64,000 bases of DNA from the NCBI GenBank assembly GCA_014237855.1, contig JABACD010000010.1, positions 1-64,000 on the forward strand, given 5' to 3'. A model generated the notes under the pieces. The model did not search any database, was not told where the DNA came from, and was given only the letters and a program-made list of their open reading frames with translations. Shown one piece after another: positions 46,523 to 55,194 of this stretch; the stretch's first letter is position 1, and every line of letters starts with the position of its first letter. The position numbers and the translations under genes are program-made. This DNA is from Planctomycetota bacterium. GTDB taxonomy: Bacteria; Planctomycetota; UBA1135; GCA-002686595.

Positions 46523-48247
46523 ATGAGTGGTCAACACATCCACGCGGAGCCGACTAATTTCTTCCGGAAGCACGTCTTCTCGGTCGACCACAAGGTCATC
46601 GCCAAGCAGTTCCTCTGGTTCGGTCTGATCTGGCTGGGCATTGGTGGAGTCATGGCGATGATGATTCGCTGGCAGCTGGCGAATCCAGGCGAGCCCGTGC
46701 CGGTCATCGGGTCAATGCTCTTCCCGCGTACGAACGGAGTCCTGGACCCCGCGACGTACAACACGCTGTTCACAATGCATGGCACGATCATGATCTTCCT
46801 GGGGCTTACACCCCTCATGATCGGCGCGATAGGCAACTGGTCGATTCCCTTGATGATCGGAGCGCGGGACATGATCTTTCCGCTGCTCAACTGCTTGTCC
46901 TTCTGGGCAATGTTCTTGGGAGGCGCGGTGGGCTTCATCTCTCTCTTCGTTCCCCTGGGGGCGACCGAGGCGGGCTGGACCGGTTATCCAACTCTCTCGA
47001 CGACGATCAATGGAGTCGGGAGTGGTGAGACGCTTTGGGCCATAGCGGTCTTCTTGATTGGTGCCAGTTCGATCATGGGCGGCATCAACTACATGACGAC
47101 GGTGATTCGTCTGAGAGCGCCGGGGATGACCTGGCAGCGCCTGCCGTTGACGGTATGGGGCATCTTCCTGACCTCGGTCTTGAATGTACTGTTCGTTCCC
47201 GTGATCGGTTCGGCGATGTTGCTGCTGATCATGGACCGGGTCTTCGGGACGACCTTCTTCATCCCAGCATCCATCATGCAGGGCGCCGGTGGTGGCGATC
47301 CGATCCTCTACCAGCACCTGTTCTGGATCTTCGGTCACCCAGAGGTCTACATCCTGATTCTTCCTGCCTGGGGAATCATCGGTGACCTGCTGTCCTTCTT
47401 CTCCCGGAAGCCGGCCTTCGGCTACAGGGCACAAGTTGGAGCCATGGTCGCCGTGACCCTCCTGTCAGCGGTGGTCTACGGGCACCACATGTTCACGACC
47501 GGCTTGAGCGCGATGCTCGGTGAGAGTTTCATGCTTCTCACCATGATCATCTCCGTCCCCGCCGAGATCTTGTTCTTCAACTGGCTGCACACTCTCTGGA
47601 AGGGCAACCTCAGGTTGACGACACCGATGTTGTTCTCCATGGGCGTGATCTTCGTGTTCGGCCTTGGAGGTCTCACGGGCATCTACCTGGCGACGATCGG
47701 AACGGACATCTTCCTGCATGACACCTACTTCGTGGTGGGGCACTTCCACCTCACGATGGCCGCTTCTGCGCTCTTCGCCACATTCGCAGGGATCTACTTC
47801 TGGTTCCCAAAGATGTTCGCGAGAGAGATGAACGAGTTCCTGGGGAAGACGCACTTCTGGTTCACGGTGATTCCGCTCGTGACGGTGTTCTGCCTGATGT
47901 TCGTCATGGGCTATGCGGGAATGCCACGCCGCTACTATGACCACACATCGGCGGAGTACTTGCGCTCTCTGCAACACCTCAACAAGTACGCGACCCACGC
48001 AGCCTTCCTGCTTGGCGCCGCTCAGCTGGTCTTCGTCTACAACTTCATCCGAAGCCGCTGGTGGGGCAAGCCCGCCAGCCAGAACCCGTGGGAAGTTGGG
48101 ACGCTTGACTGGACCATGGAGACGCCGGTCCCGCATTACAACTTCAAGGAGATCCCCGAGGTCTTCACCGGACCCCACGAGTTCAGTAATCCTGACATCC
48201 CCGATGGTAAGGACTGGATCTCGATGACGGAGAAGCTGAAGGCCTAG
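46523..48247 (+). CDS. coxA: Cytochrome c oxidase subunit I
   Basis: This 574-aa 12-helix heme-copper oxidase core reduces oxygen to water and pumps protons. The heme-a ligand His is in MHGTIMIF, the HPEVYIL motif supplies the CuB His and cross-linked Tyr, and the HFHLTMA block carries the remaining axial His residues. The Tyr in HPEVY makes it an A-type oxidase. It follows coxB directly and precedes two subunit III genes. Confidence 0.97.
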   Translation: MSGQHIHAEPTNFFRKHVFSVDHKVIAKQFLWFGLIWLGIGGVMAMMIRWQLANPGEPVPVIGSMLFPRTNGVLDPATYNTLFTMHGTIMIFLGLTPLMIGAIGNWSIPLMIGARDMIFPLLNCLSFWAMFLGGAVGFISLFVPLGATEAGWTGYPTLSTTINGVGSGETLWAIAVFLIGASSIMGGINYMTTVIRLRAPGMTWQRLPLTVWGIFLTSVLNVLFVPVIGSAMLLLIMDRVFGTTFFIPASIMQGAGGGDPILYQHLFWIFGHPEVYILILPAWGIIGDLLSFFSRKPAFGYRAQVGAMVAVTLLSAVVYGHHMFTTGLSAMLGESFMLLTMIISVPAEILFFNWLHTLWKGNLRLTTPMLFSMGVIFVFGLGGLTGIYLATIGTDIFLHDTYFVVGHFHLTMAASALFATFAGIYFWFPKMFAREMNEFLGKTHFWFTVIPLVTVFCLMFVMGYAGMPRRYYDHTSAEYLRSLQHLNKYATHAAFLLGAAQLVFVYNFIRSRWWGKPASQNPWEVGTLDWTMETPVPHYNFKEIPEVFTGPHEFSNPDIPDGKDWISMTEKLKA

Positions 48248-48293
48248 CAGGCTCCTCGATCTTGTCCTTGCCTCCTACCCTCCACTGATTCGA

Positions 48294-48914
48294 ATGAACG
48301 TGTCGAGCGCAGCCACATCCACCCTCTCGAAAGAGGAGGTCAGAACCCGGGTCGACGTGACCCTGGGGATGATCTTCTTCATCGGGTCGTGGACGATGGC
48401 CTTCGGCACGCTGTTCCTTTCCTTCCTCGTGCTGCGCCAGCGAGTTGGCGTCTGGCCGCCGGAGGGAATCGTCCTGCCTTCATTCCCGCTGGCCACGGTG
48501 GCCACCTTGATCCTCGTTGCCAGTAGCCTTGGGCTGCATCGAGCCGTCAGGGCCTGGGATGCGAAGGGTGGCGGCGGTGAGAGAGAACAGGCTTCGTCTG
48601 CTCAGCGTGACTGGGCCGTTGGCGTAGGCCTGGGATTTGCTTTTGCCGTGCTTCAGGCACTGCTGTGGGCCGATCTGCTGGCCGCAGGCCGCTTCCCGAG
48701 CTCGGGGCTCTACGAGTCCCTCTTCTACGGCCTGACCTGGGTCCATGCGGCTCACGTGGTCATTGGCCTGCTTGCACTTTTGTGGGCATGGATCGGTCTC
48801 TCGAGTGGCCGGTATGGCCCCAACCGTCTGTCTACCGTCAGCAACATCGTCATCTTCTGGCACTTCGTCGATGTTGTTTGGATTGTCCTCTACCTGGGCT
48901 TTTTCGTCTTCTGA
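48294..48914 (+). CDS. Heme-copper oxidase subunit III-type protein (first copy)
   Basis: This 206-aa membrane protein has five predicted helices and the subunit III motifs GLTWVHAAHVVIGLLAL and IFWHFVDVVWIVLYL. It is short for COX III (usually 7 helices, about 260 aa) and lacks the first two helices, as in many bacterial oxidases. Its gene is followed after 13 bases by a second subunit III-type gene with little similarity outside these motifs. Confidence 0.85.
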   Translation: MNVSSAATSTLSKEEVRTRVDVTLGMIFFIGSWTMAFGTLFLSFLVLRQRVGVWPPEGIVLPSFPLATVATLILVASSLGLHRAVRAWDAKGGGGEREQASSAQRDWAVGVGLGFAFAVLQALLWADLLAAGRFPSSGLYESLFYGLTWVHAAHVVIGLLALLWAWIGLSSGRYGPNRLSTVSNIVIFWHFVDVVWIVLYLGFFVF

Positions 48915-48927
48915 GAGTGAATCGCCG

Positions 48928-49581
48928 ATGAGCACCGTACAAGCCGCGTCCGCCGAGCACGGAGATCAGGAAGATCTCGTTGAGGACCTCGCACACTTTG
49001 GCAAGGCCACTGGTGGCAAGATCGCCATGTGGATGTTCATCGCCCAGGACGGCATGTCCTTCGGTGGTTTACTGTTCGCCTATGGTGTCTTGCGCGCCTC
49101 CGCCGAGAGCTGGCCGATTCCATCGGACATCCTTGGGATCCCCCTGACGGCCCTGGCAACCTTCCTACTTATCTGCTCCTCGCTGTCGATGGTCTTTGCG
49201 GTTCTCGCAGCCCAGGAGAGGAATCAGGCCGCACTCGTTCGCTGGCTTGGCGTGACGATCATGGGGGGGGTGACCTTCCTCGGAATCCAGGCCTACGAGT
49301 ACACCCACCTCGTGCATATTGGGATCGGCTTTGCTGAGAGCAGCTGGCAGGGTGAGCCGATCAATAACCTCTTCGGAACGACCTTCTATGCGGTCACGGG
49401 CTTCCACGGCCTGCACGTGTTCTCGGGAGTCATCTACCTCTGTTGCGTTCTGAGGGGTGCGATGGCTGGCAAGTACACCCAGGGAGGTCACAGCTACAGT
49501 CCCGTCGAACTGGTCGGTCTGTTCTGGCACTTCGTTGACCTGGTCTGGATTCTCGTGTTCACGTTCATCTACCTACTGTAG
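48928..49581 (+). CDS. Heme-copper oxidase subunit III (second copy)
   Basis: This 217-aa membrane protein has five helices and the hallmark GFHGLHVFSGVIYL and LFWHFVDLVWILVF motifs. The acidic N-terminal region (EHGDQEDLVEDLAHFG) is followed by KIAMWMFIAQDGMSFG, the usual start of the membrane domain. ATG 48928 is the family start; the open frame extends upstream inside the previous gene. Two consecutive COX III-type proteins may form a heterodimeric subunit III. Confidence 0.9.
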   Translation: MSTVQAASAEHGDQEDLVEDLAHFGKATGGKIAMWMFIAQDGMSFGGLLFAYGVLRASAESWPIPSDILGIPLTALATFLLICSSLSMVFAVLAAQERNQAALVRWLGVTIMGGVTFLGIQAYEYTHLVHIGIGFAESSWQGEPINNLFGTTFYAVTGFHGLHVFSGVIYLCCVLRGAMAGKYTQGGHSYSPVELVGLFWHFVDLVWILVFTFIYLL

Positions 49582-49601
49582 TCACGGTCGACCACCACAT
49601 C

Positions 49602-49940
49602 ATGGAACACCAATCGACACTCTCGACAACTCAGGATGAGGTTGACAAGGCTCACTACATCCAGGAGCAGAGTCATCGGGCTACCTACATCACCGTCTTC
49701 CTGATCCTGGGAGTCCTGACCTTCTTCGAGGTCTTCATTCCCGAGATCTATGCGGCTGACTACAGCAGCATCACGAAGATGCTTCTCTTGTGCGTCTTGG
49801 CCTTTGGCAAGGCGGCCCTGGTGGCGCTCTACTTCATGCACCTGAAGTACGAGAGCCCCTGGCTTCGCTGGATTGGCTACACGCCGATCTACATGGGTTT
49901 TGCCGTGATCATCATCATGCTCGAGACCGTGTATCGATGA
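49602..49940 (+). CDS. Cytochrome c oxidase subunit IV-type protein
   Basis: This 112-aa protein has three transmembrane helices (YITVFLILGVLTFFEVFI, MLLLCVLAFGKAALVALYFMHL, TPIYMGFAVIIIMLETVY). The KAALVALYFMHLKYE motif is typical of prokaryotic COX IV/CtaF. It stabilises the oxidase assembly. The stop overlaps the next gene's start by 4 bases (ATGA). Confidence 0.88.
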   Translation: MEHQSTLSTTQDEVDKAHYIQEQSHRATYITVFLILGVLTFFEVFIPEIYAADYSSITKMLLLCVLAFGKAALVALYFMHLKYESPWLRWIGYTPIYMGFAVIIIMLETVYR

Positions 49941-50143
49941 GCGCTTCGATCCGAAGACTGACGGCCGCTGCGGGAGCCATTGCAGCCCTGGCGGCAACCG
50001 CCTCGGCCTGCCCCTCCTGCTCGGTGGGACAGGGACTCGAGACCCTGGCCTACGTGCTCGGCTTCCTGGGGATTCCCTACTTGATCGTCAGCGGTGTGGC
50101 CCTCTGGATACGCAAGGTCACTGCCCAAGAGCGCGGTCTCTGA
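49937..50143 (+). CDS. Small signal-anchored protein with CPSC motif
   Basis: This 68-aa protein has a signal peptide ending near SAC (AAGAIAALAATASACPSC). A CPSC pair at its probable cleavage point and a single transmembrane helix (LAYVLGFLGIPYLIVSGVALWI) follow. The ATG overlaps the COX IV stop by 4 bases, so it belongs to the oxidase operon. A copper or heme handling role is possible but not proven. It is too small for family assignment. Confidence 0.62.
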   Translation: MSASIRRLTAAAGAIAALAATASACPSCSVGQGLETLAYVLGFLGIPYLIVSGVALWIRKVTAQERGL

Positions 50144-50156
50144 GGGCGACCAGACG

Positions 50157-50831
50157 ATGACTTCTCCCAGCGCGCCGGATCTCTCGCCCGAGACGTCCGG
50201 CGCTGATCATATGGCCTCGAATGAAACCGGGGGGGCCTCTCGGGTCTTCACTCGCTTCTGGTTCTGGGCGCTGTTGCTGGGGAGCATGTGGTTGTTCCCC
50301 CTGCTCAAGAGCCTCAGCGTTAGCTACCCCGACCCGGTGCCTGGCCACGAGCGCAGTGCGGAGAGTTACACGCTGATGGAGGAGGGCGGCGAGTTGGTTT
50401 CTTGTGCTCAGCTGGGAGGCCTCATTCAGCTGGTACAGGCTCTGGATCTCTCGAGCTCCGAGACGGCAGAGGCGGACTTTGCCTCGTTCCGGGAGCGAAA
50501 GAAGCGAGTCAGAGGCCTTGGTTCCCTGATCGCTCACGTGGTCCTGGTACGGGGGGCTGATCGCGAGGTCCTCTCAGCTCTCATCGACAGCAAGACGGCT
50601 CGCAAGCCGAGCAATCTGTTCCTGCTCGATCCTGAGGGGGCCACGATGAGTGCTCTTCTGGCCAGCTCAGGCGCAGACCAGGCGGAGGTCTTCGTCTTGG
50701 ATCGGCACGGTCGAATTCGGGGCGCCTACGGCTCAAGCGAGGCCGAGGGCAATCGCTTCGCCCAGGACATCGGAGCACTTGCAAACTGGCAAGGGTCGGA
50801 TCCTGAGCTGGGGGCACCCGTTACTCGCTGA
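50157..50831 (+). CDS. SCO-like membrane protein lacking the copper site
   Basis: This 224-aa protein has one transmembrane helix near residues 38-60 (FWFWALLLGSMWLFPLLK) and a C-terminal thioredoxin-like region. The ending AEVFVLDRHGRIRGAYG resembles the SCO1 C terminus. However, the CxxxC pair and the distal His of SCO1/SenC are missing, so it probably does not bind copper as SCO1 does. It is last in the oxidase gene series and may be a degenerate assembly factor. The SCO assignment is moderate. Confidence 0.55.
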   Translation: MTSPSAPDLSPETSGADHMASNETGGASRVFTRFWFWALLLGSMWLFPLLKSLSVSYPDPVPGHERSAESYTLMEEGGELVSCAQLGGLIQLVQALDLSSSETAEADFASFRERKKRVRGLGSLIAHVVLVRGADREVLSALIDSKTARKPSNLFLLDPEGATMSALLASSGADQAEVFVLDRHGRIRGAYGSSEAEGNRFAQDIGALANWQGSDPELGAPVTR

Positions 50832-50857
50832 GTGCTCGGGTTGACCCGGAGTCCAGC

Positions 50858-52420
50858 TCAGTCTTCTTCGTCGGTGCCGGTGTAGCCGAGACGCTCGAGA
50901 TCCCGAAGGGTGTCTTCGTCGATCAAGCTCTCTCCAAGTTCTGCGCCGATCCGAGCGCGCAGCGCTGTGTCTAGCCTGGCCTGATCTGCGATCAGGGTGG
51001 AGAGTTGCTCCACCGTTTCTGGGTTCTCAGTCGAGACGTCTTGCAGCTCCAGGGGATCCAGAGCGAGGTTGTAGAGTCTGGCCTCCCCGGTCTGGTCGTC
51101 AATAATCAGGCGCCATGGGTCCTGTCGCACTGAGTGCCGCGGGGCGCCCTTGCTAACAGCATGACTGAAGGAGGGAGCCGGAGGCAGATCTTCTCCGTGT
51201 AGCAGCGGCACCAGGCTGCGCCCCTGAAAGTGAGCATCGCCAGGATCGACGTCGAGTAGCTCAAGAGCCGTCGGTAGCACGTCGATGAGCCGCGCAGGGA
51301 AGTCGAAGGTCCTGGGTTCAAGTGCTCGCTGCGGAACGTGCAGCAGGTAGACCACATCAAGCAACTCGGAGTGCAGGACTGCTCCGTGGCCAAGCAAACC
51401 ATGGTCTCCCATGCCTTCCCCGTGATCACTGACAATGAAGACCACGGTGTCTTCGGCCTGGCCGTTGGCCTCGAGTGCATCGAAGAGCCGCAGCAGCTGG
51501 CTATCGGTGTAGCGAATCTCAGCGTCGTAGATCGCTTGAGCCCAGCTGAGCAGGTCACTGTCTGCGGCAACTGCACTGTGTGAGAGTGGAGCTCCTAGCT
51601 CCTGGGCTCTGGCCATGAACGCCGCACGGTCCTCGATCTTGCCAAGGGCGTTCACATCACAGTGCACCAGATGCCGTTGCATGAGACGGGCAGCACTCTC
51701 ATCGAGAGCGCGACTCTCATTCCATTGCGTGATCGCAGCCGTGATCGCCGTGTGCTCGGAGGCCTGGTCATAGCCTGGAACGAACTCCTGGATGAAGGGC
51801 TCTGGAGCTCGCATGGGAGAGTGCACCTCGTAGGTCTGAAAGAAGGCGAAGAAGCGGTTCTCGTCGCCCTGTTCTTCGAGCCAGGGTAGGAATCGATCGA
51901 AGTTCGAGCTCAGGCGGCTGTCTGCGGTGATGTTCGAGGTGTTCGACGTGTCGTCGCCCTTGTGGGTGGGGTAGAGCTGAAAGCCCTGGTCCAGACCAAA
52001 GGCCCCCTTGGCGTAACCGCCCTCGGTGAAGGCCGCCGTGGAGAATCCCTGGCGCTCGAGGAGTTCCGCGAGGGTATCGACGCGCTCCCCCAGTCGCCCT
52101 GGTTCGGGAAAACCCGTGACCTGATGAACGTCGGGATAGAGAGAGGTCATCAGAGAGATCATCGAGGGGGCTGTCCAAGGGGCAACCGACTGCGCTCCCT
52201 TGAAGAGAAAGCTGCGCCTGGCGAAGTCGTCCAGGACGGGGCTGGTGTCTCGCTCTGCGCCGTAGCATCCCAGGCGATCGGGGCGAAGGGTGTCGAGGGC
52301 GACGATGATCAGGTTACGAGCGGGGACCCCCTCCTGAGTGGATTCACTGGACCCACAGGATGCCAGTACCAGGGCGCAAACGAGCGCTGTGAGGTTCCTC
52401 GGAAGGCTTCGAATTCCCAT
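50858..52420 (-). CDS. Sulfatase-superfamily lipoprotein
   Basis: This 520-aa exported lipoprotein (LVCALVLASCGSS) has the alkaline-phosphatase-like metal motif VALDTLRPDRLGCYG and a second metal block, VSDHGEGMGDHGLLGHG. At the position of the formylglycine Cys or Ser there is Thr83 (in PWTAPSMISL), so no formylglycine can form. The protein is likely a phosphoglycerol transferase-type or phosphonate-ester hydrolase rather than an active sulfatase. It is convergent with the oxidase operon, 26 bases away. Confidence 0.85.
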   Translation of the reverse strand: MGIRSLPRNLTALVCALVLASCGSSESTQEGVPARNLIIVALDTLRPDRLGCYGAERDTSPVLDDFARRSFLFKGAQSVAPWTAPSMISLMTSLYPDVHQVTGFPEPGRLGERVDTLAELLERQGFSTAAFTEGGYAKGAFGLDQGFQLYPTHKGDDTSNTSNITADSRLSSNFDRFLPWLEEQGDENRFFAFFQTYEVHSPMRAPEPFIQEFVPGYDQASEHTAITAAITQWNESRALDESAARLMQRHLVHCDVNALGKIEDRAAFMARAQELGAPLSHSAVAADSDLLSWAQAIYDAEIRYTDSQLLRLFDALEANGQAEDTVVFIVSDHGEGMGDHGLLGHGAVLHSELLDVVYLLHVPQRALEPRTFDFPARLIDVLPTALELLDVDPGDAHFQGRSLVPLLHGEDLPPAPSFSHAVSKGAPRHSVRQDPWRLIIDDQTGEARLYNLALDPLELQDVSTENPETVEQLSTLIADQARLDTALRARIGAELGESLIDEDTLRDLERLGYTGTDEED

Positions 52421-52479
52421 GGCCTCATGCTACCAGTGCAGAGGAAGATCGTCGCGCTCCGTCGAGCGATGGCCGAGGG

Positions 52480-53583
52480 TCAACGCAGGGCTGCTGCACG
52501 TCGCCTGGCCTTGCTGGCAAGCTCCTCGTTTCCCATCTCCAGGTGCAATTCGACGAGGAGTTCCCAGGTCCTCAAGTTGGCATCGTCCAGGGAGAGTACG
52601 GCGCGGAGGAGTTCCAGGGCCCTCTCCTCGTCTCCCGCCCTGAGAGCCTCGATTGCCAGGTTGTACTGTGCCGGGATGAGGATCGCGCTCGGCCCCTCGA
52701 GATCTGGATTCAACTCGAGAGCACGCCGAGCTTCGGCCACGGCCTGTTCGCTCAGCCCCAGCTCGTACTTGTAGTAGCTCGAGACGTACCAGAAGTAGTC
52801 GGAGCCGGGCCAGGTGGCCGTTTCCGAGTCATCTCGGTCGAGGGCCACCCGGGCGAGATCCACCAGCTCATCGGGTGGGAGAGTGTCTGCGCCTTGCTCG
52901 ATTCGGCCGGCAATTCGCAAGAAGAGGTCTGGAGTGCTGAGCCAGGTAATTGGCACGAGCCGGGGTGAGACGAGCAGGAGCAGAAAGCACGTACCGGTGA
53001 CTCCCCAGCGAATCCAGCTGCGGGGGTAGGGACTTGCATAAGCCCAGCCGGCGGCGATCCCGAGAAATGCTCCGACTCCGTGAGCAACATTGGCCACGGG
53101 GTAGATCCCGAAGTAGCTGAGCAGGAGACAGATGAAGAACCAGCCCACGAAGAAACGTGCTGTACTCGTGCCGAGGACACCTGCAAGGTCATCTCGGAGT
53201 CGACCAGCCAGCCATAGGAACCCCACGAGGCCGTAGACGACTCCGGAGAGTCCTATGGCCCCAACTCCAACGGCGTACTGGGCTGCGGAGGAGCCGAGTC
53301 CAGTGAGGGCGAATAGTCCGAGTAATTGAGGGGGCGAGAGGCGTGCCTCGAGCTCGCGTCCGAGTCTCCATAACCAGTAGCAGTTGAAGAACAGGTGGAG
53401 CATGTCTCCGTGCGCGAGAACCGAGCTGACAAGCCTCCACGGCTCTCGACCGATTCCCTGCTCGTTCATTCGCATGGCGTCGATGGCGTTGCCCTCCTTC
53501 CACAAGAAGGTGAACGCGATCGCCGAGACACAGGTCAGTGCCGTGAGGATCGGAGCGGGCTGGTGAGGGTGCGAATCGGCCAT
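52480..53583 (-). CDS. Rhomboid intramembrane protease with C-terminal TPR region
   Basis: This 367-aa membrane protein has six helices with rhomboid motifs: an HGDMLHLFFN block, catalytic Ser113 in GLSGVVYG and catalytic His168 in VAHGVGAFLG. The C-terminal 150 residues hold TPR-like helical repeats (SEQAVAEARRALELNPDLEG, EDERALELLRAVLSLDDANL). The rhomboid cuts membrane proteins inside the bilayer; the TPR part probably recruits partners. Such fusions occur but are uncommon. It follows the sulfatase-type gene on the same strand. Confidence 0.88.
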   Translation of the reverse strand: MADSHPHQPAPILTALTCVSAIAFTFLWKEGNAIDAMRMNEQGIGREPWRLVSSVLAHGDMLHLFFNCYWLWRLGRELEARLSPPQLLGLFALTGLGSSAAQYAVGVGAIGLSGVVYGLVGFLWLAGRLRDDLAGVLGTSTARFFVGWFFICLLLSYFGIYPVANVAHGVGAFLGIAAGWAYASPYPRSWIRWGVTGTCFLLLLVSPRLVPITWLSTPDLFLRIAGRIEQGADTLPPDELVDLARVALDRDDSETATWPGSDYFWYVSSYYKYELGLSEQAVAEARRALELNPDLEGPSAILIPAQYNLAIEALRAGDEERALELLRAVLSLDDANLRTWELLVELHLEMGNEELASKARRRAAALR

Positions 53584-53711
53584 GGGGGCTTCGCTGTCAG
53601 CTCGAGAGCATAGTCATACCCCTGAAGCCAGTGCCAGGGCGAGATCCCTCTTTGCACCTCGAGATGGCGGAGGAGGAGCGAGTGGTGGGGGTTGCCCTCG
53701 CCCGGCTGAGC

Positions 53712-55034
53712 CTAGCGGGTCCGGAAGCTGGCCTCGAACTCATGTTTCACCCCATCGACGAGCACCTCGTGCGTCACGTGATAGGAGGCTCCGGAGGCGA
53801 GGGGGCGGAGGGGCAAGAATCCGCGAATCCCACGGGCTTCATTCTCGGTCTTCAATTCCCTGAGGGGGGTGACTGCCCCACGTGGGCCGCCTCGTCGGAG
53901 CTTGGCGCTGTAGGACAGGATCTCAGCATCGGGATCCTGCCAGCACATGAGAATGGGCGGCCCTCCGGTCATGGCGACTCCAGTCGGCATCGAGCCCCGC
54001 AACTGAAAATAGGCTGTCGGCTGGTCGACTGCGCCTGGTGCGGGGGAGAGAACCACCCTGCTGAGACCATGGCGGCTCTGCGTTCGCTGCGTTGCTGGAG
54101 AAGAGATGTCGATCACCGATACTTGCGCATCTATCTCGGACAGTCCCACCTCCCTGAGACTTGGGCTGATGAGCGCGAGCCGGCCGGAGAGGTTGGACCA
54201 CAGCTTGATGACCGCTTCGCGAGGGGGTAGTGCCAGGATCTTCGAGTTTCTGGCCGCCAAGAGGCCCTCTCTGCTTCCCCCCAGGGCCCGAGGATCCTGA
54301 TCTCCCGGGTCGCTCTCTCCATCCCACTTGTTGGCGAGTAGATACCGAGCATGCGCGCTGCAAGCCGAGCTCAGTTCCTGGTTGAGCTTCAGGGCGGGGA
54401 GGCCCTCACCCTGGCGAAGGTGGTTGATCTCGATGAGGGCATCGAGCTGTGGCGGAGTTCCCACCAGAGGCTGAACCAGAGCCTTCAGAGACGAACCATC
54501 GCTTGCGAGCTCGACAATCTCGACCTGGTTTGCTCCCAGAGCGAGCTCAGCCTCGATCCCCTGGATAGCGGTGCCGGGGGCACTCGACCAGGCGTCCTCG
54601 AGAAGGTCAAATTTGCCGTCCACGTTTGCGTCCATGAGGCACAGGGTTGTTTCCTCGATAGTGAAGATTCGAGCGTTCCTCGCGCAGAAAACCCACCTCT
54701 CCTGACTGTCAAGCTTGAAGAGCAGCTCGAGTTTGCGCCTGACTTCTTCTCGATCCCAGCTGAGCTGAACAACCTTGCCACTGGAGAGCTTGACTGACGG
54801 CGTCGCATCCGGTGTCCGGGTGATGTAGGTGCCGCGAGAGCTCGTCTTTACTTGAAACTGCTGCCCGTCGACTTCCAGGACCTCTCCCAGGACATGACCC
54901 TTGTTGAAGCGTCTCCAGGGGCTGCTCGGGATGCGCTCGATGAGAAGTGGGCTCGACTCGAACGACCTGAGCTCAGCGCTGGAGTGGACCTGCGAGAATC
55001 CGCCCAGAGCGACCATGAGTAAGAGCCCGATCAT
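53712..55034 (-). CDS. Secreted CAP-like-domain protein, unknown
   Basis: This 440-aa exported protein has a signal peptide (MIGLLLMVALGGFSQVHS) and a beta-rich first third with an SSRGTYITRTPDATPS segment. A middle region resembles the CAP/SCP fold (LIEINHLRQGEGLPALKLNQ, residues about 200-330), but without the conserved His/Glu cavity pattern. The C terminus is beta-rich. The CAP call rests on one block only. It lies 160 bases downstream of the MscS gene on the same strand. Confidence 0.5.
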   Translation of the reverse strand: MIGLLLMVALGGFSQVHSSAELRSFESSPLLIERIPSSPWRRFNKGHVLGEVLEVDGQQFQVKTSSRGTYITRTPDATPSVKLSSGKVVQLSWDREEVRRKLELLFKLDSQERWVFCARNARIFTIEETTLCLMDANVDGKFDLLEDAWSSAPGTAIQGIEAELALGANQVEIVELASDGSSLKALVQPLVGTPPQLDALIEINHLRQGEGLPALKLNQELSSACSAHARYLLANKWDGESDPGDQDPRALGGSREGLLAARNSKILALPPREAVIKLWSNLSGRLALISPSLREVGLSEIDAQVSVIDISSPATQRTQSRHGLSRVVLSPAPGAVDQPTAYFQLRGSMPTGVAMTGGPPILMCWQDPDAEILSYSAKLRRGGPRGAVTPLRELKTENEARGIRGFLPLRPLASGASYHVTHEVLVDGVKHEFEASFRTR

Positions 55035-55099
55035 CAGGTCATGTTAGCTCAAGAGGTGACGGTCGGTGACTCAATTGGTACCAGTGGAGTCCAAGTGAA

Positions 55100-55133
55100 G
55101 GAGCCCCCGACGCGATGATGCGTCAGGGGCTCC
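55100..55133 (-). terminator. Terminator-like hairpin downstream of MscS gene
   Basis: GGAGCCCC and GGGGCTCC, with an inner GACGC/GCGTC and one C:A mismatch, form a long stem around GATGAT. On the minus strand it is followed by TTCACTT, a weak U-tract. It lies between the MscS and CAP-like genes. Confidence 0.55.
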
Positions 55134-55194
55134 ACGAACAGTCGCAAGCGGAGAGCTCTCGCTACGAGCCGCACTCCGTTCGATTGGAGTCGGC

